A stretch of 64,000 bases of DNA from Frankia alni ACN14a (GTDB taxonomy: Bacteria; Actinomycetota; Actinomycetes; Frankiales; Frankiaceae). A model generated the notes under the pieces. That model ran no database searches. It was not told the DNA's origin and saw nothing but the letters and a program-made list of their open reading frames with translations. How positions within the stretch are numbered: the stretch's first letter is position 1; every line of letters starts with the position of its first letter. Shown here piece by piece: positions 50,547-60,573 of the stretch. Made by a program: the position numbers and the translations under genes. The stretch spans positions 5,698,962 through 5,762,961 of the forward strand of contig NC_008278.1 in the NCBI RefSeq assembly GCF_000058485.1, read 5' to 3'.

Positions 50547-50758
50547 GCCGTGTACCCACCGCTTCGTCCGCCTACGTTGCCGCGCTGACGAGGCAACAAC
50601 ATAGCCAACGGGGCGGTCACCGTTTCTTTCGGGCCAACCCTTTTACCAAGAAAAGGCGGCCGGCCCGCTGACCTGCAAAAACGGCATCTTCGAGCGATGA
50701 TCCTCGGGGATCAGCACAGGCGCCGCCGACGCACCCGGCTCCAGCCACGCCGATTGCG

Positions 50759-51538
50759 TCACGGCTGGTAGCGGTAGCCCATGCCGGGTTCGGTGGTGAG
50801 GTGGCGGGGGCGGGACGGGTCGGGTTCGAGTTTGCGGCGCAGGCGGTTGACGTAGAGACGCAGGGACGAGGTGTCGTCGGCGTGGCCGGGGCCCCAGACC
50901 TGGTCGAGCAGGGACCGCGAGCTGATCAGCTTGCCGGGCTCGCGGACCAGGGTCGCCAGCAGCCGCCACTCGGTCGGCGTCAACCGCACCGACTCGGGAG
51001 TCGGCCCCGGCTCGGCCCCCTGCACGGACTCGCTGGCCGAGGGTGTCGCCGGGTCGGGGAGGGTGGTGACCGTCTTGGTGGCGAAGTCGATGCGGTGGCG
51101 GCCGAGGGTGATGACCGGACCGGTCTCGGCACCGCCGGCGCGGCGGGTGACGGCGCGGATGCGGGCAAGGAGTTCCTCGACGGAGAACGGCTTGGTCACG
51201 TAGTCGTCGGCGCCCGCGTCCAGGGCAGCGATCTTGTCGTGGCCGGAGGTGCGGCCGGACAGGACGATGATCGGAACGCGGGTCCAGCCGCGCAGGCCGC
51301 GGATGACGTCGATGCCGTCGAGGTCGGGCAGGCCGAGGTCGAGCACGACCAGGTCGGGCGGGTGGCTGGCGGCCTCGCGCAGCGCGTGGGCACCGTCGAC
51401 GGCGGTGCGGACCTCGTGGCCGCGGCTGTGCAGGTTGATCCGCATCGCGCGCAGCAGCTGCGGCTCGTCCTCGACGATCAGGATGCGTCCCACCGGCTCC
51501 CCGCTCCCCTCGCCGCCCGACCCGGCCGCCGGGCTCAC
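50759..51538 (-). CDS. kdpE: KdpE response regulator
   Basis: A 259-residue OmpR-family regulator that, phosphorylated by KdpD, activates kdp transcription under potassium limitation or salt stress. The receiver has ILIVEDEPQ, Asp67 ([12 protein letters not shown]) and Lys near 116 (DDYVTKPF). The winged helix has [31 protein letters not shown] and [16 protein letters not shown], then the C-terminal hairpin [10 protein letters not shown] 25-residue Pro/Ser/Glu-rich insertion (about 155-180) precedes it. The GTG start overlaps the kdpC stop by three bases (GTGA). Its place at the end of the pump operon rather than beside kdpD is unusual relative to Escherichia coli. Confidence 0.95.
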   Translation of the reverse strand: MSPAAGSGGEGSGEPVGRILIVEDEPQLLRAMRINLHSRGHEVRTAVDGAHALREAASHPPDLVVLDLGLPDLDGIDVIRGLRGWTRVPIIVLSGRTSGHDKIAALDAGADDYVTKPFSVEELLARIRAVTRRAGGAETGPVITLGRHRIDFATKTVTTLPDPATPSASESVQGAEPGPTPESVRLTPTEWRLLATLVREPGKLISSRSLLDQVWGPGHADDTSSLRLYVNRLRRKLEPDPSRPRHLTTEPGMGYRYQP

Positions 51539-52437
51539 CGCCGCGCCGGGGTGAGCGCGTCCAGCGCCCGGTTGAGGCCGAGCACGTTGACCGCCGGTTC
51601 GCCGAGGAAGCCGAGGCTGCGGCCGGTCGTGTGATCCCGCACGAGCGCGGCGACCTGGCCCACGGGCAGGCCGCGGACCCGGGCGACCCGGCTGACCTGA
51701 AGGTCAGCGTAGGCGGTGCTGATCTGCGGGTCGAGGCCGCTGGCGCTGGCGGTGACCGCGTCCGCGGGGACGGCGGGGTGCGCGGGAGCGTCGCCGCGGA
51801 TCAGGACGCGCCGGCCGGCGGCGATGTCGTCGGTCAGCGTCCGGCAGCGCACCGGCACGCCGGCGTAGGTGGCGAGGAACGGCCGGGCCGGGCACAGCTC
51901 GTCGACGCTGACGACCCGCGTCACCCGGCCGTCGTAGCCGGGCCCGGCGTGGTAGACGGCGAGCACGGCGCCGACCCCGGAGGCGGTGCAGTACGGCCGG
52001 CGGCCGTCGACGCCGTCGAGCGTCCCTACGGCCATGCTGCGGGCGCAGACCTGGGTGAGCAGGCTCTGCCGGGACTCGTCGGTGTCACGCGTGGCCGGGT
52101 CGTCGAAGGTGTCGACGACGTCCTCCGGGCCGAGGTTCGACGCGGACGTGGACGTCGGGTCGTAGCCGTCCCCGGCGGCCGACGGCCGGCTCTGGAAGTA
52201 GCGCGGCAGCGGGTTGCCGTTGGCGTCGGTGAACGACTGGCCGATCAGCGACGAGCCGAGCCGGCGGCCGTCGGCGCCGTGGACGAACGAGCCGTCGGCG
52301 CGGTGGTGCAGGCCGGGGAGCTGGGCGACGGCGAGGATCGCCAGCGGGTAGGCGAGGCCGACGACGACGGTGAACACGAGCAGGATCCGCAGGGCGGCCA
52401 GGTGCTGGCGGGCCCAGCCGGGCAGTCGCGCGAACAT
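51535..52437 (-). CDS. kdpC: KdpC subunit with a large internal insert
   Basis: A 300-residue version of the KdpC subunit, which is about 190 residues in E. coli. Standard parts are the N-terminal helix ([27 protein letters not shown]), [34 protein letters not shown], and then [32 protein letters not shown] to the end. Between residues 104 and 223 is an extra segment of about 115-120 residues with four Cys (131, 150, 182, 198) that the family normally lacks. The insert lies on the extracytoplasmic side if topology is conserved. Three bases separate it from kdpB; it overlaps kdpE. Confidence 0.95.
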   Translation of the reverse strand: MFARLPGWARQHLAALRILLVFTVVVGLAYPLAILAVAQLPGLHHRADGSFVHGADGRRLGSSLIGQSFTDANGNPLPRYFQSRPSAAGDGYDPTSTSASNLGPEDVVDTFDDPATRDTDESRQSLLTQVCARSMAVGTLDGVDGRRPYCTASGVGAVLAVYHAGPGYDGRVTRVVSVDELCPARPFLATYAGVPVRCRTLTDDIAAGRRVLIRGDAPAHPAVPADAVTASASGLDPQISTAYADLQVSRVARVRGLPVGQVAALVRDHTTGRSLGFLGEPAVNVLGLNRALDALTPARR

Positions 52438-52440
52438 GGG

Positions 52441-54714
52441 TCAACCCACCCCCGGGATGAACTGGACGAGCAGATCGATGATCTTGATGCCGACGAACGG
52501 CGCGATGATCCCGCCGAGGCCGTAACGGGACAGGTTGCGCGACAGCAGGGCGGAGGCGCTGCTCGGCGTGTAGCGCACTCCGCGCAGCGCCAGCGGGATC
52601 AGGGCGACGATGACGAGCGCGTTGAAGATGACGGCGGACAGGATCGCCGACTCGGGGGTGGCCAGCCGCATGATGTTGAGCCGGTCCAGCCCGCCGTAGA
52701 CGCCGGCGAACATCGCCGGGATGATCGCGAAGTACTTGGCGACGTCGTTGGCGATGGAGAACGTGGTCAGCGCCCCGCGGGTGATCAGCAACTGCTTGCC
52801 GATCTCGACGATCTCGATCAGCTTAGTCGGGTCGCTGTCGAGGTCGACCATGTTGCCGGCCTCCTTCGCGGCGGAGGTGCCGGTGTTCATGGCGACGCCG
52901 ACGTCGGCCTGGGCGAGCGCCGGGGCGTCGTTCGTGCCGTCGCCGGTCATCGCGACGAGCTTGCCGCCGGCCTGCTCGGCGCGGATGAGGGCGAGCTTGT
53001 CCTCCGGGGTGGCCTCGGCGAGGAAGTCGTCGACCCCGGCCTCCTCGGCGATCGCCTTCGCCGTCAGCGGGTTGTCGCCGGTGATCATTACGGTGCGGAT
53101 GCCCATCCGGCGCATCTCGTCGAACCGTTCCCGCATGCCACTCTTGACGACGTCGGCGAGCTGGATGACGCCGAGGACCCGGGCGTGCGCCGCCGGGCCG
53201 GCGCCGGTGATCTCCCCTACGACCAGCGGCGTCCCGCCGGCGGCGGAGACCCCGTCGACGATCTCGCCCAGCTCGGCGGGGATCGTCCCGCCGGCCTGGC
53301 GCACCCAGAGGATCACCGCGCTGGCCGCGCCCTTGCGGATCCGCCGACGCCTCTGCCCGCCGGCCCCGCCCACGCCCGCGCTCTCGACGCCGTCGGCCGG
53401 GTCGGCGAGGTCGACGCCGGACATCCGGGTCTGGGCGGTGAAGGGGACGAACGTCGCCGTGCGTAGCTCGCCGGGTGAGCGTTCGCGCAGGCCGTGGTGC
53501 TCCTTGGCGAACACGACGACCGAACGGCCCTCCGGCGTCTCGTCGGCGAGCGAGGACAGCTGCGCGGCGTCGGCGAGGGCGGCCGCATCGATCCCGCCGA
53601 CCGGGAGGAACTCCCGGGCCTGACGGTTGCCGAAGGTGATCGTGCCGGTCTTGTCGAGCAGCAGCGTGTTGACGTCGCCGGCGGCCTCGACCGCCCGGCC
53701 GCTCATCGCGAGCACGTTGCGCTGGACGAGCCGGTCCATCCCGGCGATGCCGATCGCGGACAGCAGCGCCCCGATCGTGGTCGGGATGAGGCAGACCAGC
53801 AGGGACGCCAGCACGATGCCGGTGATCCCGTGACCGGTCAGCGCCGCCGAGTCCGGGATGGCGGGCTGCTGCGCCTTGGTGAAGATCGCCAGCGGCTGCA
53901 GGGTGGCGACGGCGAGCAGGAAGATGACGGTGAGCGCGGCGAGCAGGATGTTCAGCGCGATCTCGTTCGGGGTGCGGCGCCGGTCGGCGCCCTCGACGAG
54001 GCCGATCATCCGGTCGATGAAGCTCTCCCCGGGCTGCTGGGTGATCCGCACGACGATCCGGTCGGAGAGCACCCTCGTCCCGCCGGTGACCGACGACCGG
54101 TCGCCGCCGGACTCGCGGATCACCGGCGCGGACTCCCCCGTGATCGCCGACTCGTCGACGCTGGCGATGCCCTCGACCACGTCCCCGTCCCCGGGGATGA
54201 GCTCCCCGGCGGCCACGACGACGATGTCCCCGCGTACGAGCCCGGGCGCGGGCACCTCCTGCACCGAGATCCGCTCCCCCGCGGCGAGAGCCCCGGCGGC
54301 GATCTCGGCGTCGGAGGGGGCGGCCTGGCCGGGCGACCAGCCGGTCAGACGGCGGGCGATCGTGTCGGTGCGGGTGCGCCGCAGCGCCGCGGCCTGGGCC
54401 TTGCCGCGGCCCTCGGCGACGGCCTCGGCGAGGTTCGCGAAGACGACGGTGAGCCACAGCCAGACGGTGATCAGCCAGCCGAACACGGACGGGTCGGCGA
54501 TCGCCAGCACGGTCGTGAACGCCGCACCGACCTCGACGATCAGCATGACCGGGTTGTGCCACAGCGTGCGGGGGTCGAGCTTGCGCAGGGCCGCGGGCAG
54601 CGAGCGGCCGAGCTGGCGCGGGTCGAGCAGGCCGCCGCCGACCCGGCGCGGCCCGCCCCGGCCCCGGCCCGGCCGCGGCGCGGCGCCGGGCGGGGCGATG
54701 ACGGTGGTGGTCAT
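52441..54714 (-). CDS. kdpB: KdpB, P-type ATPase catalytic subunit
   Basis: A 757-residue P-type ATPase that hydrolyses ATP to pump K+. Key motifs: TGES in the actuator domain, [10 protein letters not shown] with the phosphorylated Asp, [31 protein letters not shown] and [22 protein letters not shown]. It is longer than the typical 680-690 residues because of an N-terminal extension rich in Gly/Arg/Pro and a short Gly/Arg insertion in the nucleotide-binding domain (about 425-440). Its ATG overlaps the kdpA stop by one base. Confidence 0.98.
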   Translation of the reverse strand: MTTTVIAPPGAAPRPGRGRGGPRRVGGGLLDPRQLGRSLPAALRKLDPRTLWHNPVMLIVEVGAAFTTVLAIADPSVFGWLITVWLWLTVVFANLAEAVAEGRGKAQAAALRRTRTDTIARRLTGWSPGQAAPSDAEIAAGALAAGERISVQEVPAPGLVRGDIVVVAAGELIPGDGDVVEGIASVDESAITGESAPVIRESGGDRSSVTGGTRVLSDRIVVRITQQPGESFIDRMIGLVEGADRRRTPNEIALNILLAALTVIFLLAVATLQPLAIFTKAQQPAIPDSAALTGHGITGIVLASLLVCLIPTTIGALLSAIGIAGMDRLVQRNVLAMSGRAVEAAGDVNTLLLDKTGTITFGNRQAREFLPVGGIDAAALADAAQLSSLADETPEGRSVVVFAKEHHGLRERSPGELRTATFVPFTAQTRMSGVDLADPADGVESAGVGGAGGQRRRRIRKGAASAVILWVRQAGGTIPAELGEIVDGVSAAGGTPLVVGEITGAGPAAHARVLGVIQLADVVKSGMRERFDEMRRMGIRTVMITGDNPLTAKAIAEEAGVDDFLAEATPEDKLALIRAEQAGGKLVAMTGDGTNDAPALAQADVGVAMNTGTSAAKEAGNMVDLDSDPTKLIEIVEIGKQLLITRGALTTFSIANDVAKYFAIIPAMFAGVYGGLDRLNIMRLATPESAILSAVIFNALVIVALIPLALRGVRYTPSSASALLSRNLSRYGLGGIIAPFVGIKIIDLLVQFIPGVG

Positions 54715-56477
54715 CAGTGGATCCCTTCCGCGAGCGGGCCGAGGGCGAGTGCCGGGAAGAACGTCAGCGCAACGATGATCAGGGCGATGGCGCCGAGCAT
54801 CCCGGCGAACTGGGGCCGGTGCGTCGGCAGCGTCCCGGCGGTCGCCGGTACCGGATGCTGGCGGGCGAAGGAGCCGGCCATCCCGAGCACCAGCAGCATC
54901 GGCAGCAGCCGGCCGAACAGCATCGCCAGGCCCAGCGCGGTGTTGTACCAGGTGGTGTTCACGCTGATGCCACCGAACGCGGAGCCGTTGTTGTTCGCGG
55001 CCGAGGTGAAGGCGTAGAGCACCTCGGACAGTCCGTGCGCCCCGGAGTTGAGCATGCTGGCCCGCTCACCGGGCAGCCCCATCGCGACTCCGGTGCCGAG
55101 CAGGGCGATCGCCGGCGTGGCGAGGAAGTACAGGGAGGCGAACTTGATCTCTCGGGAGCCGATCTTCTTCCCGAGATACTCGGGTGTTCGCCCGATCATC
55201 AACCCGGCGACGAAGACGGTGACGACGGCCAGCACGAGCATTCCGTAAAGGCCGGATCCGGTGCCGCCGGGCGCGACCTCGCCGAGCATCATGTTGAACA
55301 GCAGCGTCGCGCCGCCGAGACTCGTGTAGGAGTCGTGGAAGGAATTGACGGCGCCGGTGGAGGTCAGCGTCGTCGCGCTGGCGAACAATGCCGAGTTCGG
55401 CACGCCGAACCGGGTGTCGGTGCCCTCCGTCGCCGCGCCGACCGCGACCGGCACCGTCCCGTGGTGCGCGGTCTGGAAGGCGGCGTTCACCGCGAAGCTG
55501 CCCAGGGCCAGCACCGCCATGACCGCGACGATCGCCAGCCCCTGGCGGCGGTCGCCGACCATCCGGCCGAAGGTGCGCGGCAGCGAGAAGGCGATCGCCA
55601 GCAGCAGGAAGATCTCGACCAGATTCGTCCACGACGTCGGGTTCTCGAACGGGTGCGCCGAGTTGACGTTGTAGAAGCCGCCGCCGTTGGTGCCGAACTC
55701 CTTGATGGCCTCCTGGCTGGCGACCGGCCCGCCGGTGATCGTCTGATGGCCACCGGCCAGCGTGGACACCACCCGGTTGCCGTGCAGGTTCTGGATCGCC
55801 CCGCCGGCGACGAGCACGATCGCCGCGATCACGCAGACCGGCAGCAGGATCCGGATCACCGTCCGGGTGAGGTCCACCCAGAAGTTGCCGAGCTCGTCAC
55901 CGGTGCCGATCACGTCGTCCCGGCTGCCGGCGCCCGGCCCGTTCGGCCCACCCGGCCCACCCGGCCCGTTCGGACCACCCGGACCGCCCACAGCCACCGG
56001 CGCGCGGCGCCGCGCGAAGCCGCGCACCACCGCGATCGCCACCGCGATGCCGACCGCCGCGGAGACGAAGTTCTGCACGGCCAGGCCCGTCATCTGCACG
56101 GTGTGGCCCATGGTCGACTCGCCGGAGTACGCCTGCCAGTTGGTGTTCGTCATGAAGCTGACCGCGGTGTTCCAGGCCAGCGCCGGCCCCACCGCGCCGA
56201 ATCCGAGATTCAGTGGCAGATGCTCCTGGACGCGCTGGAGCAGGTACAGCAGCAGCACGCTGACCAACGAGAACGCCAGCACGCTGCGGGCGTACACCGG
56301 CCACCGCTGGCCGGTGTCGGGATTCACCCCGGTCAGCCGGTAGATCGCCCGCTCGACCCGCAGGTGGCGTTTCGCCGCGAACACCCGGTACATATAGTCA
56401 CCGAACGGACGGTAAGTGACCCACAGCGCGGCGACGAGCAGCGCCACGGCCAGCACGCCGGCCACGGACGTCGACAT
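54714..56477 (-). CDS. kdpA: KdpA, potassium-translocating subunit
   Basis: A 587-residue channel-like membrane subunit. The selectivity-filter regions appear as [43 protein letters not shown] and [11 protein letters not shown], each in a pore loop of the four repeated units. A Gly/Pro/Asn-rich stretch (about residues 165-195) in a cytoplasmic loop is extra. ATG 56477 overlaps the kdpF stop by one base, showing coupling across the operon. Confidence 0.98.
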   Translation of the reverse strand: MSTSVAGVLAVALLVAALWVTYRPFGDYMYRVFAAKRHLRVERAIYRLTGVNPDTGQRWPVYARSVLAFSLVSVLLLYLLQRVQEHLPLNLGFGAVGPALAWNTAVSFMTNTNWQAYSGESTMGHTVQMTGLAVQNFVSAAVGIAVAIAVVRGFARRRAPVAVGGPGGPNGPGGPGGPNGPGAGSRDDVIGTGDELGNFWVDLTRTVIRILLPVCVIAAIVLVAGGAIQNLHGNRVVSTLAGGHQTITGGPVASQEAIKEFGTNGGGFYNVNSAHPFENPTSWTNLVEIFLLLAIAFSLPRTFGRMVGDRRQGLAIVAVMAVLALGSFAVNAAFQTAHHGTVPVAVGAATEGTDTRFGVPNSALFASATTLTSTGAVNSFHDSYTSLGGATLLFNMMLGEVAPGGTGSGLYGMLVLAVVTVFVAGLMIGRTPEYLGKKIGSREIKFASLYFLATPAIALLGTGVAMGLPGERASMLNSGAHGLSEVLYAFTSAANNNGSAFGGISVNTTWYNTALGLAMLFGRLLPMLLVLGMAGSFARQHPVPATAGTLPTHRPQFAGMLGAIALIIVALTFFPALALGPLAEGIH

Positions 56478-56566
56478 CAGAACCGCTCCGGGAACAGCAG
56501 CGCCGCGACGACGAATATCCCCAGTGCGATCGCCAGCACCAGTCCGGCGATGTTCTCCGCATTCAC
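56477..56566 (-). CDS. kdpF: KdpF small membrane subunit
   Basis: A 29-residue single-helix peptide (core [22 protein letters not shown]) with the PERF/PEKF-like end typical of KdpF, the lipid-like stabiliser of the Kdp complex. GTG 56566 overlaps the stop of the upstream miniprotein (GTGA) and its own stop overlaps kdpA. Confidence 0.88.
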   Translation of the reverse strand: MNAENIAGLVLAIALGIFVVAALLFPERF

Positions 56567-56646
56567 AGCCTTTCGACCCCTCGCAGCACCAGCGCCAACA
56601 GTGCGAAACATCCCAGCGTCAGCAGGACGTACACCACGTCTTGCAT
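56563..56646 (-). CDS. 27-residue putative membrane miniprotein upstream of kdpF
   Basis: ATG 56646 has a near-perfect ribosome site AAGGAGG six bases upstream and opens a 27-residue frame, [20 protein letters not shown] then LRGVERL, with a single hydrophobic helix and a basic end. Its TGA overlaps the kdpF GTG by three bases. The position as first cistron of the kdp operon, coding quality of the ribosome site and overlap all suggest it is real. I recall similar short hydrophobic peptides before kdpF in other actinomycetes, but I cannot verify it here. A role in Kdp assembly or K+ sensing is inference. Confidence 0.65.
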   Translation of the reverse strand: MQDVVYVLLTLGCFALLALVLRGVERL

Positions 56647-56716
56647 GCGCCCCTCCTTCGTCCCGGCAGGGGCCCAGTAAAGCGCGACGAAAACCGAAAA
56701 GGGTGATCGCTCACAC

Positions 56717-56747
56717 GTTTCTCACGCCGTCCGGCCGGTTTCTCACG
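56717..56747. promoter_or_regulatory. Direct repeats between kdp operon and kdpD, candidate KdpE operator
   Basis: GTTTCTCACG occurs at 56717-56726 and 56738-56747, exactly 21 bp apart, two DNA turns. Direct repeats on one DNA face are the usual target of OmpR-family regulators. The site is 71-101 bases before the first cistron of the operon. Confidence 0.5.
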
Positions 56748-56824
56748 GCCCGCTAACACCGATCTTGAAAAAGCGGCCTGTCCGGACCTTCCGATGCTTC
56801 CCGCCCAGGCCGGACGGGCGCACC

Positions 56825-59407
56825 ATGGGTGGCGTGCCACGCGGAACACTGCGCATCTACCTGGGGGCGGCGCCCGGGGTGGGCAAGACCTACGCCGCCC
56901 TCGACGAGGCCCGCCGTCGCCGGGACCGGGGCACCGACGTCGTCGTCGGCCTGGTCGAGACGCACGCGCGCCACCACACCGCCGCGATGCTCGACGGGTT
57001 GGAGGTGATCCCCCGCCGGTTCGCCGAGCACCGCGGCGCCACCTTCACCGAGATGGACCTCGACGCGGTGCTGGCACGGCGCCCCGCGGTGGCGGTCGTC
57101 GACGAACTCGCCCACACCAACGTCCCCGGCAGCCGCCACGCCAAGCGCTGGCAGGACGTCCAGGAGCTGCTCGACGCCGGCATCGACGTCATCTCCACCG
57201 TCAACGTCCAGCACCTGGAGTCGCTCAACGACGTCGTCGAGACGATCACCGGGGTGGCGCAGCGGGAGACCGTGCCCGACGCGGTGGTCCGCGCGGCGAG
57301 CCAGGTCGAGCTCGTCGACATGGCCCCCGAGGCGCTGCGGCGGCGGATGGCCCACGGCAACATCTACGCCGCGGACAAGGTCGACGCGGCGCTGGCCAAC
57401 TACTTCCGCCCCGGCAACCTCACCGCCCTGCGCGAACTCGCCCTGCTGTGGCTGGCCGGCAAGGTCGACGACCAGCTCGACCGGTACCGGGCCGAGCACC
57501 ACATCGGCGGGACGTGGGAGACCCGCGAGCGGGTCGTCGTCGCGCTCACCGGCGGTCCGGAGGGCGAGACCCTGATCCGCCGGGCGGCCCGGATCGCCTC
57601 CCGGACCAAGGGCGCGGAGCTGCTCGCCGTGCACGTCGCCCGCTCCGACGGCCTCACCGGCGCGGACCCCGCGGCCCTGGCCGGGCAGCGGGTGCTCGTC
57701 GACAGCCTCGGCGGCAGCTTCCACCAGGTGATCGGCGACGACGTGCCGACGGCCCTGCTCGACTTCGCCCGCGCGGAGAACGCCACCCAGCTCGTCCTCG
57801 GCGCCAGCCGCCGCGGCCGGCTCGCCCGGATCCTCACCCCCGGCATCGGCGTCACCACCACGAACCAGTCCGGGCCGATCGACGTGCACATGGTCACCCA
57901 CGCCGAGGCCGGCACCGGCTGGCGGCTGCCGCGCGTGCGCAGCGGGCTGACTCCGCGCCGCCGGCTCGTCGCGACCGCGCTCACCCTGGCGCTCGTCCCC
58001 GCCCTGACCGCGGCGCTGGTCCAGGGCCGCGGGACCCTCAACCTGGCCACCGAGATGCTCGGCTACCTGATCGTCGTGGTGTCGGTGGCGCTGATCGGCG
58101 GGTTCTGGCCGGCGCTGCTGTGCGCCCTGGCCAGCTCCCTGCTGCTGAACTACTACTTCACCCCGCCGCTGCACCACTGGTCGGTGGCGGAGGGCAACAA
58201 CGCCCTCGCCCTGGCCGGCTTCGTCCTGGTCGCGACGATGGTCAGCCGCGTCGTCGACCTCTCCGCCCGCCGCTACGGCCAGGCCGCGCGCGCCGCCGCG
58301 GAGGCGACGACCCTGTCGATGCTCGCCGGCAGCGTGCTGCGCGGCGAGGACGCGCTGCCCGCCCTGCTCGACCGGGCCAGGGAGACGTTCGCCATGACCT
58401 CGGCGACCCTGCTCGAACGCGACGGCGACGGCTGGCGGGCCGTGCTCAGCGTCGGCCCGGACCCGTGTTCCCGGCCCGAGGACGGCGCGGTGGACGTCCC
58501 CGTCGGCGACACCCTGGCCCTGACGCTCACCGGACGGCCGCTGCCGGCCGCGGACCGGCGCATCCTCGCCGCCTTCGCCGCCCAGGCCGCCGTCGCCCTC
58601 GACCAGCGCCGCCTGGCCGAGGCCGCCGCGCGGGCCGTGCCCATCGCCCAGGCCGACCGGGTCCGCGCCGCGCTGCTCACCGCCGTCAGCCACGACCTGC
58701 GCACCCCGCTCGCCGCCGCCAAGGCCGCCGTCACCGGCCTGCACTCGACCGAGGCCGTGCTCAGCCGGGACGAACGCGACGAGCTGCTCGCCACCGCGGA
58801 GGAGTCCCTCGACCGGCTCACCCGGCTGGTGGAGAACCTGCTGGACATGTCCCGGCTGCAGGCCGGGGCGCTGAGCGTGTTCCCCCGCCCGATCGGTCTC
58901 GACGACGTCGTCCCGCACGCGCTCGACGAGCTCGGCCCGCCCGCGCGCGCCATCGCCATCCGCATCCCCGACGACCTGCCGACGATCGACGCCGACCCGG
59001 CGCTGCTGGAACGAGTGCTGGTGAACCTCGTCGGCAACGCGCTGCGCCACGCCCCGGCAGGGCGTCCGCCGGTCATCACCGCCAGCAGCCTCGCCGACCG
59101 GGTGGAGCTGCGCGTGGTCGACCACGGACCCGGCATTCCCGCCGACCACCGCGACCAGGTCTTCCGGCCGTTCCAGCGGCTCGGCGACCGGGACAACACC
59201 ACCGGTGTCGGCCTCGGGCTCGCGCTGTCCCGCGGGCTGACCGAGGCGATGAACGGCACCCTGACCCCCGAGGACACCCCCGGCGGCGGCCTGACGATGG
59301 TCGTCAGCCTCCCCGCCGCCGAACCGCCCCCGTCCCTGACCGCCCTCGACGACGCCGAACTCGGCCCGGCCACCCGTTCGCCGGCCTCCGTCGACGACCT
59401 CGCCTGA
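56825..59407 (+). CDS. kdpD: KdpD sensor histidine kinase
   Basis: An 860-residue membrane kinase. Residues 1-215 form the KdpD N-terminal domain with Walker A GAAPGVGKT (14-22) and VVDELAHTNVPG. Residues 240-365 are a USP domain. Four helices lie at about 378-478 (VATALTLALVPALTAALV onward), followed by a GAF-like region, then HisKA with VSHDLRTPLAAAK (His near 624) and HATPase motifs NLVGNALRHA, DHGPGIP and GVGLGLALSRGL. Length and order are those of KdpD. I chose ATG 56825, although the frame extends to a TTG at 56765. Divergent from the kdp operon. Confidence 0.97.
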   Translation: MGGVPRGTLRIYLGAAPGVGKTYAALDEARRRRDRGTDVVVGLVETHARHHTAAMLDGLEVIPRRFAEHRGATFTEMDLDAVLARRPAVAVVDELAHTNVPGSRHAKRWQDVQELLDAGIDVISTVNVQHLESLNDVVETITGVAQRETVPDAVVRAASQVELVDMAPEALRRRMAHGNIYAADKVDAALANYFRPGNLTALRELALLWLAGKVDDQLDRYRAEHHIGGTWETRERVVVALTGGPEGETLIRRAARIASRTKGAELLAVHVARSDGLTGADPAALAGQRVLVDSLGGSFHQVIGDDVPTALLDFARAENATQLVLGASRRGRLARILTPGIGVTTTNQSGPIDVHMVTHAEAGTGWRLPRVRSGLTPRRRLVATALTLALVPALTAALVQGRGTLNLATEMLGYLIVVVSVALIGGFWPALLCALASSLLLNYYFTPPLHHWSVAEGNNALALAGFVLVATMVSRVVDLSARRYGQAARAAAEATTLSMLAGSVLRGEDALPALLDRARETFAMTSATLLERDGDGWRAVLSVGPDPCSRPEDGAVDVPVGDTLALTLTGRPLPAADRRILAAFAAQAAVALDQRRLAEAAARAVPIAQADRVRAALLTAVSHDLRTPLAAAKAAVTGLHSTEAVLSRDERDELLATAEESLDRLTRLVENLLDMSRLQAGALSVFPRPIGLDDVVPHALDELGPPARAIAIRIPDDLPTIDADPALLERVLVNLVGNALRHAPAGRPPVITASSLADRVELRVVDHGPGIPADHRDQVFRPFQRLGDRDNTTGVGLGLALSRGLTEAMNGTLTPEDTPGGGLTMVVSLPAAEPPPSLTALDDAELGPATRSPASVDDLA

Positions 59408-59462
59408 AACCCGCCGCCGGTACAACGGCGTGGGGACGGTGCATCGGGCGGAGAGGGGACGG

Positions 59463-60428
59463 GTGCGGGAGCGGATCGCGGCGGCGCTGGAGCGGTGGCA
59501 GGTGCCGATCTACCTGGGCGCGATCGCCGTCGGCGCGGCCGCGGGTCGGGCGGTTCCCGGGGCCGGGCCGGGGCTGGCGCACGCGATCAACCCGGCGCTC
59601 GGGGCGTTGCTGTTCGTGACGTTCCTGCAGGTGCCGGCGGCGGAGCTGGCGCGGTCGCTGCGGGCGGGACGGTTCCTCGCCGCGGTGCTGGTCGTCAACT
59701 TCGTCGTCGTTCCGAGCGTCGTCGCCGCGATGCTGCCGGTCCTGCCGGGCGAGCGGGCGGTGCGGCTCGGGGTGCTGCTCGTCCTGCTGTGCCCGTGCGT
59801 CGACTACGTGATCGTGTTCAGCGGGCTCGCGGGGGCCCGCGCCGGCGCGCTGCTGGCCGCCACGCCGGTGCTGCTGGCCGCGCAGATGCTGCTGCTGCCG
59901 GTGTTCCTGCTGGCCTTCCTCGGCCCGGGGCTCGCCGACGTCGTCGAGATCGACCCGTTCCTCGCGGCGTTCGGCGGCCTGATCGTCGTCCCGCTCGCGC
60001 TGGCCTGGACGGTGCAGGCGTGGGCCGCGCGCCGGCCCGCGGGCGCGGCGTTCGCCGGGGCGGCCGGGACGGCGATGGTGCCGCTCATGGTCGTCGTCCT
60101 GGGCTCGGTCGTCGCGTCGCAGACCCCGAAGATCGACGACGACCTCGCCGAGGTGGCCGCCTTGGTGCCGGCGTACGTCACCTTTCTCGTCGTCATGGCG
60201 TTCGCCGGGCTCGGGGTCGCCCGGCTGTTCCACCTCGACGTCCCCGCCGCCCGGGCGGTGGTGTTCAGCGGGGCGACCCGCAACTCGCTCGTCGTGCTGC
60301 CGCTGGCACTGTCGCTGCCCGACCGGTTCGCGATCGCCGCCGCCGTCGTCGTCACCCAGACCCTCGTCGAGGTCGTCGGCATGATCGTCTACGTCCGGGC
60401 GATCCCCCGCCTGCTGCCCGACCGGTGA
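59463..60428 (+). CDS. BASS/ACR3-type carrier
   Basis: A 321-residue membrane protein with about ten hydrophobic helices of the bile-acid:sodium symporter superfamily, subgroup resembling arsenite exporter ACR3: PIYLGAIAVGAAAGRAVP, LLVLLCPCVDYVIVFSGLAGA and VVFSGATRNSLVVLPLALSLP. The Cys in CPCVDY is in the conserved ACR3-type position, supporting arsenite or another anion as substrate, but no arsenic regulator or reductase lies nearby. GTG 59463 has GGAGAGG six bases upstream; an upstream GTG at 59430 is possible. It starts 55 bases after kdpD and may be co-transcribed. Confidence 0.85.
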   Translation: MRERIAAALERWQVPIYLGAIAVGAAAGRAVPGAGPGLAHAINPALGALLFVTFLQVPAAELARSLRAGRFLAAVLVVNFVVVPSVVAAMLPVLPGERAVRLGVLLVLLCPCVDYVIVFSGLAGARAGALLAATPVLLAAQMLLLPVFLLAFLGPGLADVVEIDPFLAAFGGLIVVPLALAWTVQAWAARRPAGAAFAGAAGTAMVPLMVVVLGSVVASQTPKIDDDLAEVAALVPAYVTFLVVMAFAGLGVARLFHLDVPAARAVVFSGATRNSLVVLPLALSLPDRFAIAAAVVVTQTLVEVVGMIVYVRAIPRLLPDR

Positions 60429-60573
60429 TGCGCCCGACCGCTCGGTGACGTGCCCGTCCGGACGGGCGATGTGAGCAGACAGACGCTGGCACGAACGGGT
60501 AGGTACGCCCTTTCCGAGCAGGATGAACGTGCAGGACAACAGCGTTCACGGGGATGGTCACGAGGGAGTCGTC

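Noticed and set aside
50643-50969. Minus-strand 108-codon frame after kdpE
   Set aside because: Overlaps the kdpE 3' end in another frame; composition is Pro/His/Arg-rich without motif.
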